Shown: positions 47,262 through 56,340, counted from the first letter of the stretch. The stretch is 64,000 nucleotides of DNA from Paenibacillus sp. A3 (GCF_001399685.1 NZ_JTHN01000084.1:26111-90110), one strand, 5' to 3'. Notes: a model not told the origin generated them from the letters alone. Numbers and translations: made by a program.

Positions 47262-48738
47262 ATGAACAACATGTCAAAAAAAGGAACAGCCCTCATTATT
47301 GGAGGAGGCATTGCCGGATTACTGTCAGCACGGGTGCTCTCGGATTATTACGAAGAGGTCGTGATCGTGGAGAAGGACAATTTTCCCGCCGGTCCGGAAG
47401 ACCGGGCGGGCACGCCCCAGTCGTTTCACCCGCATCGCTTCACCCAGCGGGGCAAAGAGATTATGACCCGCTTCTTTCCGGACTTCGAACAGGATTTGGC
47501 GGAGCAGGGAGCCCGATCGGTGCTAAACAAGACCGTGCACAACATGAATCAACACGGAACCGTGGTCGTCCAGTATCCGCGCAACGATTACAAGTTCAGC
47601 CGGGCTTTGCTGGAGTGGGTCGTTCGCAAACGCGTCCGGGAGATTCCCGGCGTCCGTTTTCTTCCGAAACATGACGTGCTGCGCTTATTGACGACGCCGG
47701 ATCATGCCGCCGTCACGGGGGTTGCGGTCCGGGAACGGGGAGCGGACGGGCAAGAAAAGTTTCTGATGGCCGATCTGGTCGTAGATACCAGCGGGCGCTC
47801 CTCCAAGCTGACCGCATGGCTTGAGAATCTTGGGTACGACGTGCCGACGCCGGACCTGCTGAAGGTCAATCTGGGCTACAGCACCCGGCGGTACCGGATT
47901 CCTCCCAACCAAGCCCATCTGACCGAAACGTGGGATACCGTAATCATCGGGGGGCAGCCGGCAAACGGCACGTTCTCGGGCGTGTTTTCGATCATCGAGA
48001 ATCAGACCGCAGAAGTGCTGCTCTATCGCCCGGGCGGACATTACCCGCCAACGGATGCGGAGCAATTTGAGCAGGCGGTCGCCCAGCTTCCGAGCCCGCT
48101 CATTGCCGAACTGCTGCAGGGGCTCGAGCCGATCACCGCCCCGCGCGGATTTCGCGTGCCCGCTTTGCACCGCCATCATTTTGAACAAATGGACCGGTGG
48201 CCGTCCGGACTGCTGGTGTTGGGAGACGCCTTCTGCATCTACGATCCGATCTTCGGTCAAGGCATGACCGTCGCCGCGATCGAAGCGGAGGTGCTGGAAG
48301 CTTGCCTGCGCGAGCAAGGGGAGGCCCCCCCGGCCGCATTTCGAACAACGAGCGCTCCGAAACATTCAGGCTGCGATCGAACCGGCCTGGTGGTTGAACT
48401 GCGCGAACGACCTGCAGTGGGAGGGCGTCGAATATGCAGGCGCCGAGCCGCTAAAGGGAATTTCGTTCGGCCGGAAATATCTCGATCTGCATCTGGAGCG
48501 TGCGACGGCCGGGCCTGATTTTAAACTGTTTGGCCTGTATTGGGCCGTGAATACGCTGTCGATCTCGCCGCGGGAAATGCTGAATCCGGACCTGGTCACG
48601 AGCGTGCTAGCGGCGTCGGAGGAAGGCAGACAGTGGCTTGCCGAGCTCGCGCAGCAGTACGGTCAGCCGCTTCATAGCGTATGGGATGATATCGTGCCCT
48701 CCTTCTCCGAGGCGCCTTATCCGTCCGTGAGCCGTTAA
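47262..48738 (+). pseudogene. FAD-dependent monooxygenase, frameshifted at a C7 run
   Basis: Reads as an aromatic-hydroxylase-type flavoprotein: GxGxxG region IIGGGIAGLLSARVLSDYY with VIVEKD, the DTSGRSSKL middle motif, and the GDAFCIYDPIFGQGMTVAA FAD motif near residue 325. After about residue 357 the frame breaks: the first frame runs on to 48518 with nonsense sequence, while the natural continuation (FEQRALRNIQAAIEPAWW, later VSR-stop at 48738) is in the next frame. Removing one C from the seven-C run at 48326-48332 restores a single protein of about 491 residues. This could be a true mutation, a phase-variable tract or a sequencing error. Strong AAAGGAG before ATG. Probably repressed by the downstream TetR protein through O1 and O2. 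Confidence 0.85.
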
Positions 48739-48862
48739 GGACCGCTGCACTCTGGCGACCCGGTACAATAGCCATCGGATCATGAGAAATGGTATACTCA
48801 TAGGCGACGTCTATCTATCCATGAATGGCCGTAAGATTTTCAGGCAAAGGAATGAATAATCA

Positions 48863-49459
48863 TTGGCGCCTTTAAATGATGAACAATTGCATCAAATTCG
48901 CGACGAGCGCAAGGAACAGATTATGGAGGCTGCGCTTAAGGTATTTTCCCGGCGGGGAATCGTCGGAACGAAAATGAGCATGATTGCGGCCGAGGCCGGC
49001 ATCAGCCACGGCTTGCTGTACCACTATTTCAAATCGAAAGACGAGCTTTTCACTACGCTCGTTCAAATGGCTATGGCGGGAGCGCAGGACGCGATGAAGA
49101 GCATCTACGACCTGCAGGGCTCGCCGCTCGACAAAATAAAATATTTAACGAATGAGATTCTCGATGAAAGCGGCAGGCCTTACTTCATGCTGATTCATCA
49201 AGCGCGCACGTCCGAAGGCGTCCCGGAGAAAGTGAAAGAACTTATTGCCCAATATTCCATGAAAAGCTTTGTGGACGAACTGCTTCCCGTCTTCAAGGAA
49301 GGACAGCAGACGGGCGAGATTGCGGCAGGTGATCCCGCGGAGCTCATTGCCGCTTATTTATCGGTTCTTTCCAGTCTCATGATGCTGAATGCCCAAGACG
49401 AAGAAAATTACCGGCTTCCAAGCAGCGACATCTTAATGCGGATGGTAACCGGCCCTTAA
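48863..49459 (+). CDS. TetR/AcrR-family regulator
   Basis: A 198-residue regulator starting at TTG (48863), with AAGGA upstream. The nearby ATG is out of frame. Helix-turn-helix: KEQIMEAALKVFSRRGIVGT, KMSMIAAEAGISHGLLYHYF. The C-terminal ligand domain is helical. It follows the frameshifted monooxygenase, whose promoter carries two TTGACTGATC-like palindromes typical of TetR regulators, so it is the natural candidate to bind them. The gap before it contains a TATACT at 48793 that may be its own -10. Confidence 0.9.
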   Translation: MAPLNDEQLHQIRDERKEQIMEAALKVFSRRGIVGTKMSMIAAEAGISHGLLYHYFKSKDELFTTLVQMAMAGAQDAMKSIYDLQGSPLDKIKYLTNEILDESGRPYFMLIHQARTSEGVPEKVKELIAQYSMKSFVDELLPVFKEGQQTGEIAAGDPAELIAAYLSVLSSLMMLNAQDEENYRLPSSDILMRMVTGP

Positions 49460-49493
49460 TCGGGAAATGCCCAGAAAAAAAGCAGGTGGAACG

Positions 49494-50210
49494 ATGCAGC
49501 AGGATATTCGAATTCTTATTGCCGATGACGATCGGGAAATTCGCGAGCTGGTGAAAACGTATTTGGAAAGAGAAACGTATCGGATCGATGCGGCGGCAGA
49601 CGGGGAAGAAGCTCTCCGTCTGTTCGAAGCGCACCGCTATAATATGATCCTGCTCGATTTGATGATGCCCAAGGTCGACGGCATTGAGGTATGCCGGAGA
49701 CTCCGGATGAAGACGAATGTCCCGATTCTCATGCTCACGGCCAAGGATCAGGAAATTGATAAAGTATTGGGACTGAGCATCGGTGCGGACGACTATATTA
49801 CGAAGCCTTTCAGCATCCATGAGCTGGTCGCCCGGATTAAAGCTCATTTGCGGCGTTTTCTGGTCTTGGGCAGCGAAAGCGGCCCGCAGCAGGAGTCGGT
49901 GCTGACTTTCAAGAACATGACGATTCATTTGCAAAAGTATACGGTCACGAGAGCCGGGGAAGAGATCTCGCTGACGGGCAAAGAGTTCGAGCTGCTGAAG
50001 TTTATGGCTTCGCATCCCGAGCAGGTGTTTACGAAGACGCAGCTGTTCCGGCAAGTATGGGACAGCGATTATTTGGAAGACGACAATACCGTGATGGTCC
50101 ATATCCGCAAGCTCCGGATGAAGATCGAGGAGGACCCGTCCGATCCGAAATGGATTCAGACGGTATGGGGCATCGGCTACAAATTTGCAGGTGACAAAGA
50201 TGAAGCATGA
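49494..50210 (+). CDS. OmpR-family response regulator
   Basis: A 238-residue regulator: receiver domain with acidic pocket ADDD and phospho-acceptor Asp in LILLDLMMPKVDG, Lys in DDYITKPFS, and a C-terminal winged helix (LTGKEFELLKFMASHPEQVF, VMVHIRKLRMKIEEDP, WGIGYKF). ATG at 49494 has AGGTGG 6 bases upstream; the longer frame from 49467 does not. It overlaps the kinase gene by 11 bases. Probable target: the array of TTAAGA repeats before the transporter genes. Confidence 0.95.
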   Translation: MQQDIRILIADDDREIRELVKTYLERETYRIDAAADGEEALRLFEAHRYNMILLDLMMPKVDGIEVCRRLRMKTNVPILMLTAKDQEIDKVLGLSIGADDYITKPFSIHELVARIKAHLRRFLVLGSESGPQQESVLTFKNMTIHLQKYTVTRAGEEISLTGKEFELLKFMASHPEQVFTKTQLFRQVWDSDYLEDDNTVMVHIRKLRMKIEEDPSDPKWIQTVWGIGYKFAGDKDEA

Positions 50211-51231
50211 CAAGGGCGCCCTTCTCCTTATCGTACAGTTGATCTTCTTGTTCGCGCTTTTCATCCTGGATTGGATTTACCAGCCCCAAGGCATCGTCCG
50301 CGGGGCTTTATTCGCTGCGCTCATTGCCGTGACTGTCATCCATCTGTACGTCCGGTACCGGTTCACGGCGAGGCTGAAGACCATGGCGGCCGCGCTGAGG
50401 CGCGCCATGCAAGGGAATATGAATACCCGCCTGCTTGCTAACGACGACCGTCACTTGGACGAGGTGATCTTTTCGATCAACGAATTGATCGAGCAGCTGG
50501 CCAAGGTTCACGTCCGCACGATCCGCTCCGAGGCGGCGAGAAAAAGTCTGCTGTCCAACATCTCCCACGATATCCGGACTCCGCTCACGTCGATCATCGG
50601 CTATGCGGATGCGTTGAAGGATGACATCGCGGCTTCGAGCGAAGAGAAAGAGCGGTACCTGGACATTTTGTCCGGGAAAGCCGTCGCTTTGAAAGAACTG
50701 ATCGACGAAATTTTCGAGCTCGCCAAGCTGGATGCGGACGAAATTCCATTGAAGCCGGAAACGCTGGATTTTGCGGAAATTGTCCGGGAATCGGTGATCG
50801 GATTTTTGCCCGAGCTGAAAAAGTATGAAATCGAGTTAAAAGTCGACATTCCGGAAGAAGCCTGCTCCATCGTAGCCGATCGGGTAAGCACGCTGAGGAT
50901 TGTAACCAATCTGATCAAAAATGCCGTCGAGCACGGAAAAGACGGTAAAGTATTGGGCATTGAGCTCGCGGAAGCCGCGGACAAGTACCGGCTGCTGGTG
51001 TGGGACCGGGGGAGCGGGATTTCGCCGGACGATTTGCCCCGCGTGTTCGAACGAATGTACCGCACAGACCGGGCAAGGAATCCTTCCGGTCAAGGAAGCG
51101 GGCTAGGTTTGGCCATCGCGAAGGCGCTCGCCGAGAAGCATTCAGGGACCCTGTGGGCCGAAAGCGAGCCCGGCGTGAAAACGACCTTCGGCTTCGCCAT
51201 CCCGAAGCGGGGCCCTGCGAGCCGGGATTAA
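50200..51231 (+). CDS. Sensor histidine kinase
   Basis: A 343-residue membrane kinase. Two closely spaced N-terminal spans (LLLIVQLIFLFALFILDWIY and a second at GALFAALIAVTVIHLYV) leave almost no extracellular loop. Then HAMP-like linker, phospho-acceptor SNISHDIRTPLTSIIGY, N-box LIKNAVEHG, G1 VWDRGSGI and G2 GSGLGLAIAKA. The very small external region suggests sensing within the membrane or through the neighbouring transporter. ATG at 50200 is preceded by AGGTG and overlaps the regulator gene. Confidence 0.94.
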   Translation: MKHDKGALLLIVQLIFLFALFILDWIYQPQGIVRGALFAALIAVTVIHLYVRYRFTARLKTMAAALRRAMQGNMNTRLLANDDRHLDEVIFSINELIEQLAKVHVRTIRSEAARKSLLSNISHDIRTPLTSIIGYADALKDDIAASSEEKERYLDILSGKAVALKELIDEIFELAKLDADEIPLKPETLDFAEIVRESVIGFLPELKKYEIELKVDIPEEACSIVADRVSTLRIVTNLIKNAVEHGKDGKVLGIELAEAADKYRLLVWDRGSGISPDDLPRVFERMYRTDRARNPSGQGSGLGLAIAKALAEKHSGTLWAESEPGVKTTFGFAIPKRGPASRD

Positions 51232-51266
51232 GAAACAATTAAGAACTGGTTAAGAGGCATTTAAAA
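51228..51266 (+). promoter_or_regulatory. Four direct repeats with 11-bp period (response-regulator site)
   Basis: TTAAGA at 51228, 51239 and 51250 and TTAAAA at 51261, each separated by 5 bases, starting inside the kinase stop codon. A -10-like TATCAT (51276-51281) follows, with no -35 other than the repeats, as in promoters activated by OmpR-family regulators. Confidence 0.75.
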
Positions 51267-51318
51267 TCGCCTGCTTATCATGAAATTACGATCTGATGAA
51301 AGCAGGAGGGATCACGAT

Positions 51319-52239
51319 TTGAGTGCGGTTATCAAAACGACGCAGTTAACGAAGATTTACGGGACCCAAAAAGCGGTGGACAACCTTGACATGAATGTGC
51401 GCCAAGGGCAGATTTACGGTTTTCTCGGCCAGAACGGCGCGGGCAAAACGACGACCATCCGCATGCTGCTCGGTTTGATCAAGCCGACGCACGGTGAGAT
51501 TGAAATCTTCGGTGAAAGTTTGCACAAGAACCAGAAGGAGATTTTAAGAAGAATCGGGTCGATTGTCGAATTCTCCGGATTTTACGAGAATTTAACGGCC
51601 CGCGAGAATTTGTCGATCAACGCCAAGCTGATGGGCGTACATAAGAAAAACGCCATGGACGAGGCTTTGGAAATCGTCGGTCTGCATCAGGAAACGAAAA
51701 AGCTGGTCGGCAGCTATTCCTTGGGGATGAAGCAGCGGCTTGGCATCGCCAGAGCCATTCTCCATCATCCCGAGCTGTTGATTTTAGACGAGCCTACCAA
51801 TGGCCTGGACCCGGTGGGGATTAAGGAAATTCGCAGACTGATCAAGTCTCTTGCCGAGGAACGGAAAATAACGATTCTCGTTTCCAGTCATATTTTGTCC
51901 GAAGTCGAGCAGTTGGCCGACCACATCGGGGTCGTTCATCAAGGGAAGCTGCTGGAGGAGATTTCCTTCGAAGAGCTTCGCAAGCGGAACCGGAAATATC
52001 TTGAGTTTCAAGTGTCCGACGACAATAAGGCGGCGATGCTGCTGGAGAAGCACTTCGGCATTACGGATTATGAGGTTCACGACGAACGGGTGATCCGGAT
52101 ATACAGCCATATCGGCGAGCAAGGCAAGCTCAACCGGATGCTGGTGGAGCATGGGATAGAAGTCACAAAAATGACAATGAGTGTAGACAGATTGGAAGAT
52201 TACTTTATAAAATTGATAGGGGGCGGGACGATTGGTTAA
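51319..52239 (+). CDS. ABC transporter ATP-binding protein, BcrA-like
   Basis: A 306-residue ATPase. Walker A GQNGAGKTT near 40, signature YSLGMKQRLGIARA, Walker B LLILDEPTNGLDP, H-loop VSSHILSEV, and a C-terminal extension of about 90 residues typical of bacitracin/lantibiotic export ATPases. The TTG start at 51319 is supported by AGGAGGG 7 bases upstream; the ATG at 51280 lies inside the predicted -10 box. With the next gene it forms a two-subunit exporter. Confidence 0.92.
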   Translation: MSAVIKTTQLTKIYGTQKAVDNLDMNVRQGQIYGFLGQNGAGKTTTIRMLLGLIKPTHGEIEIFGESLHKNQKEILRRIGSIVEFSGFYENLTARENLSINAKLMGVHKKNAMDEALEIVGLHQETKKLVGSYSLGMKQRLGIARAILHHPELLILDEPTNGLDPVGIKEIRRLIKSLAEERKITILVSSHILSEVEQLADHIGVVHQGKLLEEISFEELRKRNRKYLEFQVSDDNKAAMLLEKHFGITDYEVHDERVIRIYSHIGEQGKLNRMLVEHGIEVTKMTMSVDRLEDYFIKLIGGGTIG

Positions 52240-52966
52240 TTTGCTCTATACGGAACTGATCAAACTGAAACGGGCCAAGATGTTTATGGTCAGCATGCTT
52301 GGAGCCGTGTCGGCCCCTATCATGATGTTTCTCGCTTTGCTGAATATGAAAAGCAAGAAGCCCGAGACTCCGATTGAGTTCGAAGTCGCTTTTATGAACA
52401 CGAATATGTACGTGATTCTGCTCGTGGGAACCCTTCTCTACGGGGTCATTACGGCGTATCTGTTTCATCGGGAATATGCGGAAGACACCTTGAAAAACTT
52501 GTTGACCATCCCGGTATCCCGAGTCAGTCTGATCGTAAGCAAGCTGATTTTGCTGTTCCTGTGGATTATGGTTCTGACGCTCATCATTTGGTCGCTGACG
52601 CTGATCCTGGGGCTGATCGGACAGTTTGAAGGCTTGACTGTGGCCTTACTGCTCCAATCCTTGAAGCAATTTGTAGTCGGGGGCGCGCTTTTGTTTCTTC
52701 TGTGCACACCGACGATGTTGATCACCTTTTTGTTCAAAAATTACGTTCCCACCATCATCTTTACGGCGATGATCACGATGGCTAACGTGGTGCTTTCCGA
52801 ATCGGAATACAAAGCTTTATTTCCTTGGTCCGCCTCGTATGTGATCGCGAACGAAGGGTTCGTACCCGAATATCCGCCGGCTTTTTCCTACGTCGTGATT
52901 ATTGCAGCTTCAATCATCGGCCTTGCGGCAACGATTATCTACTTCAAGAAGGTAGATATTCATTGA
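52232..52966 (+). CDS. ABC-2 type permease, BcrB-like
   Basis: A 244-residue membrane protein with six predicted spans (MVSMLGAVSAPIMMFLALLN, MYVILLVGTLLYGVITAYLF, LIVSKLILLFLWIMVLTLII and so on). The N-terminus LLYTELIKLKRAKMFM is typical of lantibiotic immunity permeases. TTG start overlaps the ATPase stop by 8 bases, with a G-rich ribosome site. Partner of the BcrA-like ATPase. Confidence 0.87.
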   Translation: MVNLLYTELIKLKRAKMFMVSMLGAVSAPIMMFLALLNMKSKKPETPIEFEVAFMNTNMYVILLVGTLLYGVITAYLFHREYAEDTLKNLLTIPVSRVSLIVSKLILLFLWIMVLTLIIWSLTLILGLIGQFEGLTVALLLQSLKQFVVGGALLFLLCTPTMLITFLFKNYVPTIIFTAMITMANVVLSESEYKALFPWSASYVIANEGFVPEYPPAFSYVVIIAASIIGLAATIIYFKKVDIH

Positions 52967-53005
52967 TATAGATAACCAGACGAGAAAAATAGGAGTGTGG
53001 AGCTG

Positions 53006-53833
53006 TTGAATTTGTGGGAAGCGTTTGTTGCTTTAATTTTGGGACTCGTTGAGGGCCTCACCGAGTTCGCGCCGGTTTCTTCGACCGGCCATATGATTAT
53101 CGTCGACGATTTCTTGTTCCAGTCCAAGGACATCTTTTCCCCGAGCGTAGCGAATACGTTCAAGATCGTCATTCAATTGGGATCGATTCTGGCGGTTGTC
53201 GTCCTGATGTGGGACCGGTTCATGAACTTGCTCGGACTTAAAAAAATGCCGGGGCAAACGTCTTCCGGTCCGCGCTTGAATCTGCTGCAAGTTTTCGTCG
53301 GACTGGTTCCGGCCGGTATCCTCGGCGTGCTGTTCGACGATTATATCGATGAATATTTGTTCTCTACGAAAACGGTCGTCGTCGGTCTGGTGCTCGGAGC
53401 CGTTCTTATGCTCGCGGCCGATTGGTTCCGCCCCCGCCGCCCGAAGACGGAGACGGCCGACCAGATTACATACAAGCAGGCGTTCCTTGTGGGACTGGTG
53501 CAATGCTTGTCCCTGTGGCCGGGCTTCTCGCGCTCCGGGTCGACCATCTCCGGAGGCGTTCTGCTCGGGATGAGCCATCGCGCGGCTGCGGACTTCACCT
53601 TCATTATGGCCGTGCCGATTATGGCCGGGGCAAGCTTCCTGTCGCTCCTCAAGAGCTGGGACTCGATCACGATGGACGCCATTCCGTTTTTCGTCGTCGG
53701 ATTTATTAGCGCCTTCGTCTTCGCGCTTCTGTCGATCCGCTTCTTCCTGAAGCTGATCAATCGCATCAAGCTCGTACCGTTTGCGATCTATCGTTTGGTG
53801 CTCGCGGCTATTATTTACTTTGTATTTTTGTAA
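53006..53833 (+). CDS. uppP: Undecaprenyl-diphosphatase, BacA/UppP family
   Basis: A 275-residue multispan enzyme that recycles undecaprenyl pyrophosphate, the target of bacitracin. Both catalytic regions are present: GLVEGLTEFAPVSSTGHMII and GFSRSGSTISGG. The TTG at 53006 (giving NLWEAFVALILG) fits the family N-terminus and lies 10 bases after AGGAG; the GTG at 52997 is too close to that site. It follows the BcrAB-like genes by 39 bases and so belongs to a bacitracin or cell-wall-antibiotic resistance unit. A complex palindromic element starts 12 bases after its stop. Confidence 0.94.
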   Translation: MNLWEAFVALILGLVEGLTEFAPVSSTGHMIIVDDFLFQSKDIFSPSVANTFKIVIQLGSILAVVVLMWDRFMNLLGLKKMPGQTSSGPRLNLLQVFVGLVPAGILGVLFDDYIDEYLFSTKTVVVGLVLGAVLMLAADWFRPRRPKTETADQITYKQAFLVGLVQCLSLWPGFSRSGSTISGGVLLGMSHRAAADFTFIMAVPIMAGASFLSLLKSWDSITMDAIPFFVVGFISAFVFALLSIRFFLKLINRIKLVPFAIYRLVLAAIIYFVFL

Positions 53834-53845
53834 GCGAGACTGTGC

Positions 53846-54056
53846 TTGTTGAGAAAGTAGGCTATATGAGGTAATAGAGGTGTACGAGGGGGTGGGGTAT
53901 CCACTTCCGACCACTCTTGTCTTCGGGAAATTTGATTGAAGCCGCTTATTAGCGGACATTTCCCGAAGACAAAGGTGGCCGCTATCGCTTCTACAGTGGA
54001 TACCCCACCCATGTATGTATCTATATTCTTGTTGAAAATCAAAATCTCAACACCTG
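53846..54056 (+). repeat. Long palindromic interspersed element, copy 1
   Basis: Begins with TTGTTGAGAAAGTAGGC. Outer arms of 16 bases, perfect: GGGTGGGGTATCCACT (53890-53905) and its complement (53995-54010). Inner arms of 15 bases, perfect: TTGTCTTCGGGAAAT (53917-53931) and its complement (53958-53972). An apical CCGC-N6-GCGG sits at 53942-53955. No coding potential. The same leading sequence recurs at 63950. Confidence 0.88.
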
Positions 54057-54090
54057 GCCTACCCCGTCATAAATGGGGTTAGGCTTTTTT
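54057..54090 (+). terminator. Terminator after the palindromic element
   Basis: GCCTA-CCCC ... GGGG-TTAGGC hairpin followed by seven T. The left arm GCCTAC could alternatively pair with GTAGGC at 53857-53862. Confidence 0.85.
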
Positions 54091-54113
54091 TGTGTAAAAA
54101 AAAGTAAACCATG

Positions 54114-54356
54114 CTATGAACAGCAGATTACGGCTTTTTCCAGATGGGATTCCAGGACAAAGACGTTCCCCGATTTATCAAGCTGATAAGATATATGGTT
54201 TTGCTGCAAGCGGTTCGTAAGAGCCTTCGTTAGTTCTGGATTCAGATTGGTCGCTTGCGCGAAAACAACGTAAGTATCGGGGCGATCGGGCATGGAAAGC
54301 CAAGATACCAAAATGCCAAAACCTATAGCTAAGCTAATGGCCATTGCTTTTTTCAT
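54114..54356 (-). CDS. Small exported protein of unknown function
   Basis: An 80-residue protein with an N-terminal signal or anchor (KKAMAISLAIGFGILVSWLS) and a short mature part ending EKAVICCS. The segment NPELTKALTNRLQQNHISYQ, then LDKSGNVFVL, resembles the ring-building fold of FliF/YscJ proteins (helix, NxI-Y, then G-x-V-x-V strand), a weak visual similarity. ATG at 54356 is preferred, with GGGGG 8 bases upstream. Divergent from the BceR-like gene. Confidence 0.6.
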   Translation of the reverse strand: MKKAMAISLAIGFGILVSWLSMPDRPDTYVVFAQATNLNPELTKALTNRLQQNHISYQLDKSGNVFVLESHLEKAVICCS

Positions 54357-54376
54357 GTGCATAACCCCCTTGTTAG

Positions 54377-54393
54377 AAATGGAAATTCCATTT
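54377..54393. promoter_or_regulatory. Perfect 17-base palindrome between divergent genes
   Basis: AAATGGAA-A-TTCCATTT between the small exported protein gene and the BceR-like gene. Likely an operator; binding protein unknown. Confidence 0.5.
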
Positions 54394-54505
54394 TAATGGA
54401 TAATATATGAATATATTACAATATAGCCCCTCTAAATTAAAATTGCTTGGCGGCGGCGATCCTGCTATCTTGGTAATGTCTGTTGAAAATCTGGGAGGAA
54501 TCGCT

Positions 54506-55240
54506 ATGTATCGCATTTACATCATAGAAGACGACGACAAAATAGGGGCCGTCCTGAAAAAAAATATGGAGAAATACGGCTTCGAAGCGGCATGCGCGAC
54601 GCAATTCCGCGAGCTGATGCCAGAGCTGGAAGCCTATGCGCCGCATCTCGTGCTGCTGGATATTAACCTGCCGTATTTTGACGGCTATTACTGGTGCAGA
54701 CAAATTCGCACGCGCTCCAGCGTGCCGATCATCTTCATCTCCGCGCGGGCCGGGGAGATGGACCAGGTGATGGCCATTGAGAACGGCGGCGATGACTATA
54801 TTACGAAACCGATCCCGTTGGATCTTCTTATGGCGAAGATTAAGGGCGTACTAAGAAGAGTCTACGGGGAGTATGCTGCTGCCGGACATGACGGCACGGC
54901 TGTGGGAGCTCCGGAAGCGGAGCTGAACGTGCAAGGCTTGCGGCTGCACCTCGGACGGGGCGAGCTGGTATGGCAGATGCGGAAAGCGATGCTGACGAAG
55001 AACGAGCGGCTGCTGGCGGAATGCTTCATGCGGCAGCCGGGGCGGATCGTCTCCCGGGAGCAGCTTCTAGAGGCGCTGTGGGACGATGTGCAGTTTGTCG
55101 ATGACAATACGCTGACGGTCAATGTGACCAGGCTTCGGAAGAAGCTGGAGGAGCTGGGACTGCCGAAGGCCATCGAAACGGTGCGCGGCCAAGGCTATAT
55201 GCTTCACTTACGCGACGAGCGGGAGGGGGCGGATGCATGA
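54506..55240 (+). CDS. BceR-like response regulator
   Basis: A 244-residue OmpR-family regulator: receiver with EDDD acidic pocket, phospho-acceptor in LVLLDINLPYFDG, DDYITKP, and a winged helix with LTKNERLLAECFMRQPGRIV and VNVTRLRKKLEELG. ATG at 54506 has GGGAGGA upstream; an earlier in-frame ATG at 54407 lies in the AT-rich promoter region and is not credible. Overlaps the kinase start by 4 bases. Confidence 0.93.
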   Translation: MYRIYIIEDDDKIGAVLKKNMEKYGFEAACATQFRELMPELEAYAPHLVLLDINLPYFDGYYWCRQIRTRSSVPIIFISARAGEMDQVMAIENGGDDYITKPIPLDLLMAKIKGVLRRVYGEYAAAGHDGTAVGAPEAELNVQGLRLHLGRGELVWQMRKAMLTKNERLLAECFMRQPGRIVSREQLLEALWDDVQFVDDNTLTVNVTRLRKKLEELGLPKAIETVRGQGYMLHLRDEREGADA

Positions 55241-56340
55241 GAGGAGCGTCGGCCGTTATGTTTTTGCGCGATCGGCTCGTTTATGCGCTTGTATGCCTGC
55301 TTCTGATCGGACTCGGCGCCGGGCTGATGCTGCTGGAGCGGGCACGCCATCCGGAGGGGATTGGAACGGGCACCATCTCTTATTTTGTCATCCTCGGATT
55401 ATTTTTTGCCGGCATGTGGCTGGCCGTTGATTACATTCGCCAAAGAGCGTACTACAAGCAGTTGAAGCATGCGGTGGAGAGGTCCGGCGAGCTGCAGGCC
55501 GCCGCGATCGTCCAGTCCGCGGTTACGAGCGAGCAGCGGCTTGTCATGCGTTTGCTGCAGGAGCAGCACAGCACTTATTTGAACGAGCTTGGGCAATACC
55601 GCCGCCAACAGGAGCAGCACAATCATTTTGTGCTGCAATGGGTGCATCATATGAAAACCCCCGTATCCGTTATCGATCTGCTGGTGCAGGATGCGCTGCA
55701 TCAGCTGCCTGCTGCGGAAGAGGATCAGAAGCAGCTTGCGCTCAGCCTGCAGGAGGAAGCCGAACGCATGACGAGGGGGCTCGATCTGATGCTGAATACG
55801 GCGCGTCTCGATAAGTTTCGAATGGATCTCCATTTCCGGCAAACGGCGCTTCACGAGCTGGTGCGCACCGTCATGAATGCGCATAAACGGCTCTGTATCC
55901 GGCACTCTATCTTTCCGCAGATCGAAGGCGAAGCATGGGTGGAGACGGATGGAAAATGGATGACGGTCGTCCTGAATCAGTTTGTCAGCAATGCGATCAA
56001 ATACAGCAAGGGCAAGCCGGGAGCCAAGAAGCTTGTTTTCCGATTGGAGCCGGAGGCGGACGGGGGCAGCAAGCTGAGCGTGACGGACGAGGGGATCGGA
56101 ATTGCGCCCCACGATCTGCCGCGAATCTTCGATCCGTTCTTCACCGGAGAGAACGGACGGGAGGCCGGAGAGTCGACCGGCATGGGACTTTATTTGGCAA
56201 AGCAGGTATGCAGCGGACTCGGACACCGGTTGACCGTGGAGTCGAAGCTGGACGAGGGAACGACGTTTACCGTTCTTTTTCAACCGCGGAGCATTCATAC
56301 GTTAGGTGACATGGATGAACGGGACACGCGATTCAGGTGA
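55237..56340 (+). CDS. BceS-like intramembrane-sensing histidine kinase
   Basis: A 367-residue kinase with two N-terminal spans joined by a short loop (ALVCLLLIGLGAGLMLLE; ISYFVILGLFFAGMWLAVDY), phospho-acceptor WVHHMKTPVSVIDLL as in BceS proteins, N-box FVSNAIKYS, G1 VTDEGIGI and G2 GMGLYLAK. BceS-type kinases do not sense the peptide directly but through the BceAB transporter. ATG overlaps the regulator stop as ATGA. Confidence 0.93.
   Translation: MRGASAVMFLRDRLVYALVCLLLIGLGAGLMLLERARHPEGIGTGTISYFVILGLFFAGMWLAVDYIRQRAYYKQLKHAVERSGELQAAAIVQSAVTSEQRLVMRLLQEQHSTYLNELGQYRRQQEQHNHFVLQWVHHMKTPVSVIDLLVQDALHQLPAAEEDQKQLALSLQEEAERMTRGLDLMLNTARLDKFRMDLHFRQTALHELVRTVMNAHKRLCIRHSIFPQIEGEAWVETDGKWMTVVLNQFVSNAIKYSKGKPGAKKLVFRLEPEADGGSKLSVTDEGIGIAPHDLPRIFDPFFTGENGREAGESTGMGLYLAKQVCSGLGHRLTVESKLDEGTTFTVLFQPRSIHTLGDMDERDTRFR

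Noticed and set aside
51280..51318. Upstream ATG extending the BcrA-like ATPase
   Set aside because: It overlaps the predicted -10 box; the TTG at 51319 has a much better ribosome site.
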